From UBA5342 sp965662645 (GTDB lineage: Bacteria > Bacteroidota > Bacteroidia > Bacteroidales > UBA5342): a stretch of 64,000 nt of DNA. Positions 36,780 through 45,645 of the stretch are shown one piece after another. Every line of letters begins with the position of its first letter. The stretch's first letter is position 1. The stretch is from assembly GCA_965662645.1 (NCBI GenBank), contig CBFIII010000001.1:186001-250000 (forward strand), written 5' to 3'. Made by a program: the position numbers and the translations under genes. Below the pieces are notes generated by a model that was not told the origin of the DNA, did no database searches, and worked only from the letters and a program-made list of their open reading frames with translations.

Positions 36780-37655
36780 TTATTTGTAAATGGCTTTTTT
36801 ACCGGCTAATAGCGTATTGCTTAGTAAAGAGACGATAGTCATAGGGCCTACTCCACCAGGAACAGGAGTGATAAAACTACATTTTGGTGCTACTTCGTCA
36901 AATTTAACATCACCTTTTAAGCGCCATCCTGATTTTGTTTCGGTAGAAGGAATACGAGTGGTACCTACGTCAATGACAGTGGCGCCTTCTTTCACCATAT
37001 CTGCGGTTACAAATTCGGGAGAACCAATAGCTGCAATTAAAATATCAGCATTAGCACATACTTCTTTTAAATTCTGTGTGCGGCTATGTGCTACGGTTAC
37101 TGTACAATTCATATCTTTTTGCGACATTAAAATACTCATAGGGCGACCTACGATATTGCTTCGTCCTAGAACAACGCAATTTTTTCCGCTAGTTTCTACT
37201 TTGTAGCGTTTTAATAATTGTGTGATGCCGTAAGGTGTTGCTGACACAAAAGTAGGAAGTCCTACAACTAATCGGCCTACATTAACGGGGTGAAAGCCAT
37301 CAACATCTTTTTTAGGATCAATGGCTTCTATTATCTTGGATTCAGAAATGTGCTTGGGAAGTGGTAGTTGTACAATGAACCCATCAACGTCATCATCTTT
37401 ATTTAAATCATCAACGATTTTGAGAAGTTCTTCTTCTGTGGTGTTCTCATCTCCTTTGACCAAAGAGGATTTGAAGCCTACTGCTTCGCATGCTTTTACT
37501 TTGGCATTTACATAGGTGATACTACCGCCATCGCTGCCTATTAATACTGCTGCTAAATGTGGACGTTTGCCGCCTGCTGCTATAATGGATTTAACTTCTT
37601 CAGCTATTTCAGCTTTGATCTCTTGTGATGTTTTCTTTCCGTCGATTAATTGCAT
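36780..37655 (-). CDS. folD: Bifunctional methylenetetrahydrofolate dehydrogenase/cyclohydrolase
   Basis: This 291-residue protein supplies 10-formyl-THF for one-carbon metabolism. Motifs are SDGGSITYVNAKVKACEAVGF (split at Lys; catalytic Lys), DGFIVQLPLPKHI, GFHPVNVGRL, the NADP site VVLGRSNIVGRPMSILM, and the C-terminal TPVPGGVGPMT. It lies 91 bp downstream of ffh. Confidence 0.96.
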   Translation of the reverse strand: MQLIDGKKTSQEIKAEIAEEVKSIIAAGGKRPHLAAVLIGSDGGSITYVNAKVKACEAVGFKSSLVKGDENTTEEELLKIVDDLNKDDDVDGFIVQLPLPKHISESKIIEAIDPKKDVDGFHPVNVGRLVVGLPTFVSATPYGITQLLKRYKVETSGKNCVVLGRSNIVGRPMSILMSQKDMNCTVTVAHSRTQNLKEVCANADILIAAIGSPEFVTADMVKEGATVIDVGTTRIPSTETKSGWRLKGDVKFDEVAPKCSFITPVPGGVGPMTIVSLLSNTLLAGKKAIYK

Positions 37656-37746
37656 TGTAGTATAAATTAATGGAATTGTTTTTCTAGTTGAGACAAGATA
37701 TTATCTTGTTTTTTTCCTTTCAAAAATTGGGATATTACTCATGTCT

Positions 37747-39084
37747 TTATCTTCTTCGTTGGCGTCCCATACCTGCCATCATGTTGTTCATGTTTTTACC
37801 TTGAGCAACCATACGCATTACTTTACGCGTTTCATCAAATTGTTTTAGCAAACGATTGATTTCTTGAACCGATGTTCCGCTACCATCTGCAATACGTTTG
37901 CGTCGTGTGCCGTTTATGAGTTTAGGATTTTCTCTTTCTACGGGTGTCATAGAATAGATGATGGCTTCTATCGATTTAAAAGCGTCATCGTCAATATCCA
38001 TATTCTTAATCGCTTTTCCCATTCCAGGAATCATACCAGCCAAATCTTTCAGGTTACCCATCTTTTTGATTTGCTGTATTTGTTTTAAGAAATCATTGAA
38101 GTTGAATTCATTTTTGGCTAATTTCTTTTGTAGTTTTCGAGCTTCATCTTCGTCATATTGTTCTTGTGCTTTTTCTACTAAAGAAACAATATCACCCATA
38201 CCCAGAATACGATCGGCCATACGACTAGGGTGGAAGACGTCTAGAGCATCCATCTTTTCTCCTGTACCTACAAACTTAATGGGTTTGTCAACGACAGAAC
38301 GTATAGAAAGAGCTGCTCCACCACGGGTATCACCATCTAACTTAGTTAGGATGACCCCATCAAAATTTAAGCGGTCGTTAAATTCTTTTGCGGTGTTGAC
38401 GGCATCTTGACCTGTCATGGAATCTACTACGAATAGTGTTTCTTGAGGATTTGTCGCTTTTTTGATTGCTTCAATCTCCTTCATCATCTCTTCGTCAATA
38501 GCTAAACGACCTGCGGTATCAATAATGATAAGGTCGTGACCATTTTGCTTTGCAAATTTAAGTCCTGCTTTCGCAATGGCGATGGGATCCTGATTGCCTA
38601 CTTCTGCATATACGGGAACGCCTATTTGTTCTCCTAATACTTTAAGCTGATCAATAGCGGCTGGTCTATAAACGTCACAGGCTACAAGCAAAGGATTTTT
38701 TCCTCGCTTAGAACGTAACATATTGGCTAATTTACCCGCAAAAGTTGTTTTACCCGAACCTTGAAGACCGGACATTAAGATGATAGATGGTTTTTCTGAA
38801 ATGTTAATGTCTGTTGTTTCTCCTCCCATCAATATGGCTAGCTCGTCGTGAACGATCTTAACCATCATTTGGCTTGGTTTTACAGCATTAAGGACGTCTT
38901 GTCCCATCGCTTTTTCTTTAACACTTACAGTAAAAGTCTTTGCTGTTTTGTAGTTAACATCGGCATCAAGTAGTGCGCGTCTGACTTCTTTCAGTGTTTC
39001 AGCAATATTGATTTCAGTTATCCTTCCTTGCCCTTTGATGAGCTTCAGCGAATGTTCTAACTTTTCGGATAAATTTTCAAACAT
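37747..39084 (-). CDS. ffh: Signal recognition particle protein Ffh
   Basis: This 445-residue SRP54 GTPase has an N domain, a G domain with P-loop GLQGSGKTT (about 107-115), DTAGRL and TKLDGDTRGGAAL, and a methionine-rich M domain (about 300-445) with GMIPGM, RKRIADGSG and an end rich in Met and Arg. With 4.5S RNA it targets nascent membrane proteins. It has its own strong promoter at 39121-39152. Confidence 0.96.
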   Translation of the reverse strand: MFENLSEKLEHSLKLIKGQGRITEINIAETLKEVRRALLDADVNYKTAKTFTVSVKEKAMGQDVLNAVKPSQMMVKIVHDELAILMGGETTDINISEKPSIILMSGLQGSGKTTFAGKLANMLRSKRGKNPLLVACDVYRPAAIDQLKVLGEQIGVPVYAEVGNQDPIAIAKAGLKFAKQNGHDLIIIDTAGRLAIDEEMMKEIEAIKKATNPQETLFVVDSMTGQDAVNTAKEFNDRLNFDGVILTKLDGDTRGGAALSIRSVVDKPIKFVGTGEKMDALDVFHPSRMADRILGMGDIVSLVEKAQEQYDEDEARKLQKKLAKNEFNFNDFLKQIQQIKKMGNLKDLAGMIPGMGKAIKNMDIDDDAFKSIEAIIYSMTPVERENPKLINGTRRKRIADGSGTSVQEINRLLKQFDETRKVMRMVAQGKNMNNMMAGMGRQRRR

Positions 39085-39120
39085 ATTTTTGGTGTTAATT
39101 AGCGTCGTTTATAAAGATCG

Positions 39121-39152
39121 CAAATTTACACATTAACCCGCTAATGCCCAAA
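39121..39152 (-). promoter_or_regulatory. Promoter for ffh
   Basis: On the minus strand, TTTG (39149-39152), a 20 bp spacer and TAAATTTG (39121-39128) give a full consensus match. The leader to the ffh ATG is about 30 nt. Confidence 0.7.
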
Positions 39153-39337
39153 ACAAGGGGCTTATTTCATTGTTTCTGAAATTAGGGATCGGAAAGTGTT
39201 GATAGTCTTTCATTTAGAAGGTTTGTAGCTGTCGTTTTGAAGGAGAAAGGATGTCTATTTTTCCTTGTCGTAATGTGTTTTTTCTATTTTAAAACGTGTT
39301 GCTTTAAAACCTTTATGTGTTAGTGATGAAAGGAAGC

Positions 39338-39368
39338 TTTGTGCTCTTAGTATAATTTGTTACGTTTG
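39338..39368 (+). promoter_or_regulatory. Promoter for the gldA-like gene
   Basis: TTTG (39338-39341), a 19 bp spacer and TACGTTTG (39361-39368) give a full consensus match, 29 bp before the ATG at 39398. Confidence 0.7.
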
Positions 39369-39397
39369 CAATGACGAATGTTATAAAAAAGTAAAGG

Positions 39398-40297
39398 ATG
39401 ATTTCAGCATTTGAAATATGTAAGAGTTTTGGTGCTCAAAAGGTATTGGATAAAGTCAGTTTTGAAGTGAGACGTGGTGAGGTTTTAGGTTTGTTGGGAC
39501 CAAATGGTGCGGGCAAATCGACTTTGATAAAAATACTTAATGGTTATTGGGCTGCAGATGAGGGAGAAGTCTTAATTTGTGATGAAAAGATGCACGTTAA
39601 TTGTCCTGAATTACAACATTTTATTGGTTATTTGCCAGAACGTAATCCTCTTAATCCTGAGATGTACGTTATGGAGTATCTCCATTATGTAGCTGGAATT
39701 TACGGTGTTGATAAATCAGTTATTGCTCCTATTGTTGAGAGCGTTGGTTTAGCATCTGAACAGCATAAGAAAATAGGTCAGTTGTCTAAAGGTTATCGTC
39801 AGCGTGTAGGATTAGCGCAAGCTTTAATTCCCGATCCTGAAGTCCTTATATTGGATGAACCAACAACGGGTTTAGATCCCAATCAAATCATTGAGGTGCG
39901 CGAATTGATTCGTGAAATTGCGAAGAATAAAACAGTTTTGCTTTCTACTCATATTATGCAGGAAGTAAAATCGGTTTGTGATAGGGTGCTGATTATAAAT
40001 AAAGGAAAAGTAGTGGCTGATGATAGTGTTGAAAATATTTTAACTTTGTCAGCAGCTACGCAACAGATAGAATTGGAATTGTTGCAGGATGTAGAAGCGT
40101 CTGATTTACAAGATGCCACTTTGCCTGTAACTAAGGTGTCTGTTGTTGGTGAACGCAAATTTTTACTCGATGTGGATACGGCTACTGATGTACGACAGTC
40201 CATTGCGGAATATGTTGCAGCAAAGGGCTGGACGGTATTGATGATGAAGCGTCGAGAATCTGATTTAGAAGATGTCTTTTCAAAATTGACCCATTAA
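39398..40297 (+). CDS. gldA: GldA-like ABC transporter ATP-binding protein
   Basis: This 299-residue ATPase has Walker A GPNGAGKST, signature LSKGYRQRVGLAQAL, Walker B VLILDEP and a switch His in LLSTHIMQEV. The stretch FIGYLPERNPLNPEMYVMEYLHYVAG (split at Pro) is close to the GldA pattern. GldA proteins work with GldF/GldG permeases, but no such genes are adjacent, so the role may differ from gliding. A C-terminal beta domain follows the ATPase core. A SHOCT/DUF4870 gene follows after 13 bp. Confidence 0.8.
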   Translation: MISAFEICKSFGAQKVLDKVSFEVRRGEVLGLLGPNGAGKSTLIKILNGYWAADEGEVLICDEKMHVNCPELQHFIGYLPERNPLNPEMYVMEYLHYVAGIYGVDKSVIAPIVESVGLASEQHKKIGQLSKGYRQRVGLAQALIPDPEVLILDEPTTGLDPNQIIEVRELIREIAKNKTVLLSTHIMQEVKSVCDRVLIINKGKVVADDSVENILTLSAATQQIELELLQDVEASDLQDATLPVTKVSVVGERKFLLDVDTATDVRQSIAEYVAAKGWTVLMMKRRESDLEDVFSKLTH

Positions 40298-40310
40298 TAA
40301 ATATAATGTT

Positions 40311-40793
40311 ATGTACGAAGATTTAGAACGTTTAAATGCCTTGAAAGAAAAGGGAGCTATTACTGAAGAGGAATACCAAAAAGAAAAGAAACGTTTGTTG
40401 GATAATCTGAATAATACAGAGAACTCGACGTATAAGGCGACTTCAGCGTCTAAATTATGGGGCTTAAATGAAAAGGGTTATTGTACCTTGATGCATATTT
40501 CTCAATTTGCTGGTATGTTGATACCTGTAGGTGGTTTTGTATTGCCCATTGTTATGTGGCTGATGGGTAAGGAGGATTCGGCTATGGTTGATAAACAGGG
40601 GCGTGCTGTTATCAATTGGATGATATCTTTACTTATTTATCTGGCTGTTAGCGGTGTGTTGTGCATTATTGCTATTGGCATTCCTTTGTTAATTGTGTTG
40701 GGTGTTCTGAATGTTGTTTTTATCGTAAAAGGAGCTGTGAAAGCTAATGAAGGTGAATATTGGGAATACCCTATGACTATTCATTTTCTATAA
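40311..40793 (+). CDS. SHOCT/DUF4870 membrane protein
   Basis: This 160-residue protein starts with a short SHOCT-like helical motif (LERLNALKEKGAITEEEYQKEKKRLL, residues 4-30, split at Ile). A DUF4870 domain with two or three membrane segments follows (about 60-150: HISQFAGMLIPVGGFVLPIVMWLMG; DKQGRAVINWMISLLIYLAVSG). The function of DUF4870 proteins is unknown. It lies 13 bp after the gldA-like gene and 7 bp before the ATP-grasp-like gene, so the three are probably one operon. Confidence 0.82.
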   Translation: MYEDLERLNALKEKGAITEEEYQKEKKRLLDNLNNTENSTYKATSASKLWGLNEKGYCTLMHISQFAGMLIPVGGFVLPIVMWLMGKEDSAMVDKQGRAVINWMISLLIYLAVSGVLCIIAIGIPLLIVLGVLNVVFIVKGAVKANEGEYWEYPMTIHFL

Positions 40794-40800
40794 CTTATTT

Positions 40801-41967
40801 ATGAAAGTGCATCTTTTTAATCCTACATGTGAGATGGAGGTAGCTAATGGCGTAGCGAGTTATACACCGCCAGCTTACTTACAACAGATGGCTAAGGATT
40901 TGGAAGTGTTGCCTGCTCTTTATGCTTCGCAGGACGATATGGTTCTGGTTTGTCGTTTGCCCGAAAAATCGCTCTTAGATAGATGGCATAAAGCTGGATT
41001 TTATTTCCGTAATTTTTGTTTAATTTCTGAGCAGAATTCTCAATCTACTTATGAACCTCAACCTTGGGGTTGGAGTCCTGCTGTTGCCCGTAAATTGAAA
41101 CCTTGGGGTGCCGAGTGGAACCCTGCTTTGCTTCCTTTTTTTCACCGTTCATTTGCATTAAAGATATTACGTCTTTTGATGGAAAAGAAGCTCAGCAATA
41201 TTCTTCCCTTTGATGATTTGCCCCTAGCGACAAAAGCGATGAGTGATGTTGAAAACCTGTTGACTGAGCGTGGAAAACTTGTTATTAAAGCGCCACTGAG
41301 TAGTGCAGGCCGAGGTGTTCAGATATTGCGTAATGAACAATTAAATGTTAGTATCTTTAATAAAACACGCAGTATTATTCGTCAGCAAGGTGCAGTGATG
41401 CTGGAATCGTTGCTTGATAAACAGTCCGACTTTGCTTATGAGTTTTATATCACAAAGGGACAGATTTCTTTTGTGGGTTATTCTTCTTTTGACGTTAATG
41501 ATAAAGGTCAATATGATTATCATCGCTTTCCTTTTTTATCATCGTACTTTTCTGAAGCAGGTCGTGTATTGTGGGATTGTGGAACTATAAATGCGGTAAA
41601 AGATGAGTTGTTGAATGTATTGCAAGACTCTGGCATTTGTGATTTTTATTCTGGCTATTTGGGCGTTGATGCTATGATTTATAAAGCGGAGACTGGCGAA
41701 ATGCGTTTGCAGCCTTGTGTGGAAATTAATTTACGCTATAATATGGGTATTGTGGCTTTGTTCTTAGAGTCTCACTTAGAACAAGGGAGTTCCGGTATTT
41801 TTAATATTGTGCCCAAACAAGATGTCAATTTTTCTATTTTTGATCTTGAAATGCAAAGTAAATATCCTCTTGTTGTAAATGATGGGCATATTATTTCAGG
41901 TTATTTGCCTTTAACTCCACCCCAGGAGGAGGCTCAATCTTTAGCTTATATTCTTGTGAGTTGTTAG
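40801..41967 (+). CDS. Uncharacterised ATP-grasp-like protein
   Basis: I do not recognise a named family for this 388-residue protein. Several features fit an ATP-grasp ligase: VIKAPLSSAGRGVQIL (Lys163 and a Gly-rich loop), VMLESLLDKQSDFAYEFYI as the ATP-binding strand pair, and VEINLRYNMG with Glu308 and Asn310 where metal ligands are expected. The N-terminus MKVHLFNPTCEMEVANG is distinctive. No signal peptide is seen, so it is probably cytoplasmic. It closes the gldA-like/SHOCT operon. An amide- or peptide-bond-forming role is an inference only. Confidence 0.6.
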   Translation: MKVHLFNPTCEMEVANGVASYTPPAYLQQMAKDLEVLPALYASQDDMVLVCRLPEKSLLDRWHKAGFYFRNFCLISEQNSQSTYEPQPWGWSPAVARKLKPWGAEWNPALLPFFHRSFALKILRLLMEKKLSNILPFDDLPLATKAMSDVENLLTERGKLVIKAPLSSAGRGVQILRNEQLNVSIFNKTRSIIRQQGAVMLESLLDKQSDFAYEFYITKGQISFVGYSSFDVNDKGQYDYHRFPFLSSYFSEAGRVLWDCGTINAVKDELLNVLQDSGICDFYSGYLGVDAMIYKAETGEMRLQPCVEINLRYNMGIVALFLESHLEQGSSGIFNIVPKQDVNFSIFDLEMQSKYPLVVNDGHIISGYLPLTPPQEEAQSLAYILVSC

Positions 41968-42052
41968 ATCTCGTTTCTCTTTTTTTATATAATTCGCATT
42001 TTTTTAGAATATTTTTTCTGTTCATTCGTCTTTATAACTGTAAGTATAAATT

Positions 42053-42607
42053 GTGGAAGAAAAAGAACACTATATAGAGCAGGTTTTTGAGCAGGAACAG
42101 CAACGTTTAACGGGTTTTGTTAAACGGCGTGTGGGGTCGCTAGAGGATGCTGAAGATATTGTTCAGGATGTGTTTGTGAGTTTGACTTCAGGATTTGATG
42201 ATATCTCAGATTTGCGAAAATCTATTTCGTGGCTTTATACGGTAGCTAAAAATAGAATTGTTGATTTCTTACGTAAGAAAAAGACGTATTCTGTAGAAGA
42301 TCAAAAGAAAGCTGTGGGCGAAGATGGTGAGTCTCTTTCTATGTTAGATCTTATTCCATCTTTGGAAGAATTGCCTGATAGTCAGATGATGCAGGATTTG
42401 ATTTGGCAACAAATACAGTTAAGTTTAAATCAACTTCCTAAAGAACAAAGAGACGTCTTTGTTTGGCACGAATTAGAAGGGAAGAGTTTTGCAATTATTT
42501 CTGAAATTACTGGAATTTCTGTCAATACATTGCTGAGTAGAAAGCGTTATGCAGTGGTATTTTTAAGAGAAGAATTGAAAGATTTATTTGAAATTATTAA
42601 AGCGTAA
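42053..42607 (+). CDS. RNA polymerase sigma-70 family (ECF-type) factor, GTG start
   Basis: This 184-residue protein has sigma region 2 (EDAEDIVQDVFVSL, then ISWLYTVAKNRIVDFLRKKK) and region 4 (LPKEQRDVFVWHELEGKSFAIISEI, then GISVNTLLSRKRYAVVFLREEL). The start is GTG at 42053; no ATG lies nearby in frame. A small two-helix membrane protein gene follows 27 bp downstream and may be its partner, though it lacks a recognisable anti-sigma motif. The target genes are unknown. Confidence 0.87.
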   Translation: MEEKEHYIEQVFEQEQQRLTGFVKRRVGSLEDAEDIVQDVFVSLTSGFDDISDLRKSISWLYTVAKNRIVDFLRKKKTYSVEDQKKAVGEDGESLSMLDLIPSLEELPDSQMMQDLIWQQIQLSLNQLPKEQRDVFVWHELEGKSFAIISEITGISVNTLLSRKRYAVVFLREELKDLFEIIKA

Positions 42608-42634
42608 TTGTTTTACGTATAATATGTTATTGTT

Positions 42635-42964
42635 ATGAAAAAATATTCTAAAGGAGTTTTTATATTAAAAGCGATTGTTTTTGGAACCTTCGTTTTAGTG
42701 GTGTTTACCTTTGCAGTTATGTTCTTGTGGAATTGGTTGATGCCTGCTATCTTCGGATTGGGAATCATTACTTTTTGGCAGTCGTTAGGATTGATGGTAT
42801 TGTCCAAAATTCTGTTTAGTGGTGGACATCCTACTCGTAATTGGCACGATAGAGAGAAGTTAAAAGTGCAGAAGGAGAATTTTAGTGAGAGATTCCGTCA
42901 CGTACACGCAAGGTATCATACTAAAATGCAGAATGTTGAAAATAATGAAGCTCCTGAGGAGTAG
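42635..42964 (+). CDS. Small membrane protein of unknown function
   Basis: This 109-residue protein has two hydrophobic segments (about 8-32 and 36-58) and a charged, soluble C-terminal tail with NWHDREKLKVQKENFSERFRHVH (split at Lys). The arrangement directly after a sigma-factor gene suggests a regulatory partner, but no zinc-finger or other anti-sigma signature is present. The downstream ferredoxin fragment overlaps its 3' end. Confidence 0.65.
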   Translation: MKKYSKGVFILKAIVFGTFVLVVFTFAVMFLWNWLMPAIFGLGIITFWQSLGLMVLSKILFSGGHPTRNWHDREKLKVQKENFSERFRHVHARYHTKMQNVENNEAPEE

Positions 42965-43239
42965 CTTTGTTACATCTGAACTAGTACAAGTCAATACTAG
43001 TGCTTGTGCTGGTTGTGGTACTTGTGTACAAGTGTGTCCGCTTGGTGTGTTTGAAAATGGTCTCTATAGGTGAAGAGGAGTTTAGGACGTTGCCATTATT
43101 AGGAAAGATAAAGGTGCGACTTAGGGGAAATACCAAATCTTTTGTGCTTATGCCGCAAGCTTGTATTAGTTGTGGTAGATGTGCTACTCTGTGTCATCAA
43201 CGTGCAATCACAGTACAGAAAAGAAAGGGTACATCTTAG
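42945..43239 (+). pseudogene. Two-cluster [4Fe-4S] ferredoxin split by a frameshift
   Basis: The first part (42945-43073) encodes a 4Fe-4S motif, CAGCGTCVQVCP, then stops at TGA 43071-43073. The second part continues in another frame (from about 43050 to the stop at 43239) with a second motif, CISCGRCATLCH, in which His follows the fourth Cys instead of Pro. Joined, they would make a ferredoxin of about 98 residues. The first part has no start codon clear of the preceding gene; ATG 42945 overlaps it by 20 bp. A decayed gene or a sequencing indel is most likely. Confidence 0.6.
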
Positions 43240-43342
43240 TTTATATTTATTATTTAATTTTCCTGTGTATTACAGATGAGATTTTATGTTTCAAATTAGA
43301 AATTATGTCTTATGTGATTTTTACGAGATAGTTTTAACTGAA

Positions 43343-43376
43343 AACGGAGAGACTTTCTAGCCTCTCCGTTTTTTTA
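43343..43376 (+). terminator. Terminator between the ferredoxin locus and the peptide transporter
   Basis: The stem is AACGGAGAG (43343-43351) with CTCTCCGTT (43362-43370) and a 10 nt loop, followed by T to 43376. A-rich sequence on the left makes it usable for the minus-strand transporter gene as well. Confidence 0.85.
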
Positions 43377-43394
43377 TAGTTACAAATGATACGT

Positions 43395-44921
43395 TTAATG
43401 TATGCCTTTCATCATTTTATTTAATTTAGGAGCTATTGCAAAAGCAACGCCTGCTAAGATAATAGAATATATAGCTATGAAATAGAAGGTCGGAAGACCT
43501 AACCAAGCACAAATAGCGGTCATTGCTGCGGCTAAGTAATTTCCTAAAGCAATAGATGCAAACCAAGTTCCCATCATTACTGAAGTTATTTTTGGAGGCG
43601 AAAGTTTTGTAATCATTGATAAGCCTACAGGAGACATACATAATTCCCCCATAGTGTGTAATAGATATACAAATACTAACCATAACGGACTAATGAGACC
43701 TGTTGATGCGTGATCGTTTGCTATGCCAATAATTAAGAAACCCAAAGATAAAAAGACTAATGAGATTCCGAATTTATTAGGGGTTCTTGGATTCAGCTTT
43801 TTCTGAGCTAACTTGTCCCATATGATGGTGAAAACAGGAGCTAATAAAACAATAAATAGTGCATTAATAGATTGAAACCAAGATGCTGGTATTTCAAATC
43901 CAAAAACGACTCTATCAGTTACTTCTTTTGCAAAAGTATTGAAAGAGGTTCCTGCTTGTTCAAAGCCAGACCAAAATGCAATATTAAAGAATGCTAATAC
44001 AAAGATTACAGAAACACGACTCCATTCTGTTTTGCCTTTAGTGTTGGTAAATATAGTATAGCCTAGATAAACAAATCCGATGATAGCAGACGTTATAGCA
44101 ATTATTTTTGTGATAATACTTGGTATAGATAATATACCATATACGAGAACTAGGATACCAGCACTTATGCCAAGGGCATACATGACTATTTTTCCCCAAT
44201 CGGTGGAGTTTAATCGTTTTTTTAGTTTACCGTCATCTTTTGGACGTAGTCCTATGTTATATCCTGTTCCTCTTTGGTGTACGGATGTTTCACGCCAGAA
44301 AAACCAAACAATAGAGGCTATCATACCTAAACCTGCTGCAATAAAACCCCAATGCCAGCCTACTTTTTCGGCAAGAGTACCGCCAATGAAATTAGTGACT
44401 AAGGCGCCCAGGTTAATTCCCATATAAAAAATGGTGAAACCATTGTCTCGTTCATTGTCGCCTTCTGGATACAAACCTCCAACCATAGTTGAGATAACGG
44501 GTTTAAAGAAACCATTACCTAAGATCAAAAGTCCTAATCCTGCAAAGAGAGCAAATTGTTGAATAAAATGCATTTCTCCAGTATGATTTATCATTCCATA
44601 ATATGAACCAAAGGCCATGGTGAATTGTCCTAATGCCATCATCAGCGCTCCTACATAAATGGAAAAACGTTGTCCCCATAGTTTATCGGCGATGATACCG
44701 CCTGCAATAGGAGTTAGGTAAACTAAAGAAGTGAATAGCCCATATATGGCATACGATGCTGTTTTGTCTAAGCCAAAACCTCCAGTGGCTAATTCTCCTG
44801 TTAAAAAGAGAACAAAGAATCCTCTCATGCCATAATAGCTGAAACGCTCCCAGAATTCTGTTGCAAACAATGTGGACAGTCCTATCGGATGGCCAAAAAA
44901 TCCTTTATCTTGATTGCTCAT
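43395..44921 (-). CDS. POT/PTR-family peptide transporter (MFS)
   Basis: This 508-residue protein has about 14 membrane segments. POT signatures include FWERFSYYGMRGFFVLFL near the N-terminus, the GGIIADKLWGQR loop, and FYMGINLGALVTNFIGGTLAEKVGWHWGF (split at Gly). These proteins import di- and tripeptides with protons. It has its own promoter at 45003-45033 and faces the terminator at 43343-43376. Confidence 0.9.
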   Translation of the reverse strand: MSNQDKGFFGHPIGLSTLFATEFWERFSYYGMRGFFVLFLTGELATGGFGLDKTASYAIYGLFTSLVYLTPIAGGIIADKLWGQRFSIYVGALMMALGQFTMAFGSYYGMINHTGEMHFIQQFALFAGLGLLILGNGFFKPVISTMVGGLYPEGDNERDNGFTIFYMGINLGALVTNFIGGTLAEKVGWHWGFIAAGLGMIASIVWFFWRETSVHQRGTGYNIGLRPKDDGKLKKRLNSTDWGKIVMYALGISAGILVLVYGILSIPSIITKIIAITSAIIGFVYLGYTIFTNTKGKTEWSRVSVIFVLAFFNIAFWSGFEQAGTSFNTFAKEVTDRVVFGFEIPASWFQSINALFIVLLAPVFTIIWDKLAQKKLNPRTPNKFGISLVFLSLGFLIIGIANDHASTGLISPLWLVFVYLLHTMGELCMSPVGLSMITKLSPPKITSVMMGTWFASIALGNYLAAAMTAICAWLGLPTFYFIAIYSIILAGVAFAIAPKLNKMMKGIH

Positions 44922-45002
44922 ATTACGTAGTTGAAATTTATAAGTCTATTTTTTATCCCTTTTGGAAAGGGGTTAATTGTACTTTTATTTGTTGATAGCA
45001 GA

Positions 45003-45033
45003 CAAAAATAGGGAATGTAAACCGAACGCCCAA
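45003..45033 (-). promoter_or_regulatory. Promoter for the peptide transporter gene
   Basis: On the minus strand, TTG (45031-45033), a 20 bp spacer and TATTTTTG (45003-45010) match the consensus. It lies directly after the rnhB stop codon and gives a leader of about 75 nt. Confidence 0.55.
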
Positions 45034-45645
45034 TTATTTTTTAAAAAGGTCTAGCGAAAGTTGTGCATCGCCAAGTAAATTAAAGCTTTTGCGGTGATGT
45101 ATGGTGATGCCTGTCTCTTTTATGGCTTGTCGGTGTTTTTTTGTTGGATAGCCTTTGTTCTTTTTCCATTCGTATTGCGGAAATTTTTTATCCAGTTCTG
45201 TCATCAAGTCATCACGATACGTTTTGGCTAAGATAGAAGCGGCGGCTATGGATAAATATTTTCCATCTCCTTTTACTACTGTTTGGTGAGGAATGTCTTT
45301 GTACGGTTTGAATTTATTGCCATCTACAATGACGTGTTCTGGTTGTGGATCCAGTTTTTCTAATGCTTTATGCATCCCTAAGACGGAAGCCCAAAGTATG
45401 TTTATCTCGTCAATTTTTTCTGGTGAAATGTAGGCTACTTTATAACTAATGGCTTCTTTTTCGATGATTTCACGTAGGGCATAGCGTTTTTTCTCTGTCA
45501 GTTTTTTGGAATCATCTAAGAGCTCATTCTCAAAATCGGCAGGTAATATAACTGCTGCAGCTACTACTGGTCCTGCTAGGCAGCCGCGTCCTGCCTCGTC
45601 ACATCCTGCTTCAATCACTCCTTTCTTAAAATATTGTTTTAGCAT
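45034..45645 (-). CDS. rnhB: Ribonuclease HII
   Basis: This 203-residue RNase H-fold enzyme removes ribonucleotides from DNA. Motifs are GCDEAGRGCLAGPVVAAAVILP (split at Ala), with the catalytic Asp-Glu pair, DDSKKLTEKKR, VIVDGNKF, SIAAASILAKTYRDDLM and KNKGYPTKKHRQAI. The length fits the family. A -7 box candidate, TACTTTTG on the minus strand at 45764-45771, lies 119 bp upstream. Confidence 0.95.
   Translation of the reverse strand: MLKQYFKKGVIEAGCDEAGRGCLAGPVVAAAVILPADFENELLDDSKKLTEKKRYALREIIEKEAISYKVAYISPEKIDEINILWASVLGMHKALEKLDPQPEHVIVDGNKFKPYKDIPHQTVVKGDGKYLSIAAASILAKTYRDDLMTELDKKFPQYEWKKNKGYPTKKHRQAIKETGITIHHRKSFNLLGDAQLSLDLFKK

Larger units (their letters stand above)
39085..39397. 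other. Divergent promoter region between ffh and the gldA-like gene
   Basis: This 313 bp spacer holds two well-formed Bacteroidetes promoters, one per strand (39121-39152 minus, 39338-39368 plus). Nothing else was seen. Confidence 0.6.

Noticed and set aside
39398..40297. Gliding-motility locus
   Set aside because: Only a GldA-like ATPase is present; no gldF, gldG or other motility genes are adjacent, so a motility claim is not supported.
42885..43073. Using the ATG at 42885 as the ferredoxin start
   Set aside because: The first 20 codons lie inside the preceding membrane-protein gene in another frame and look unlike a ferredoxin. ATG 42945 is the latest usable start.
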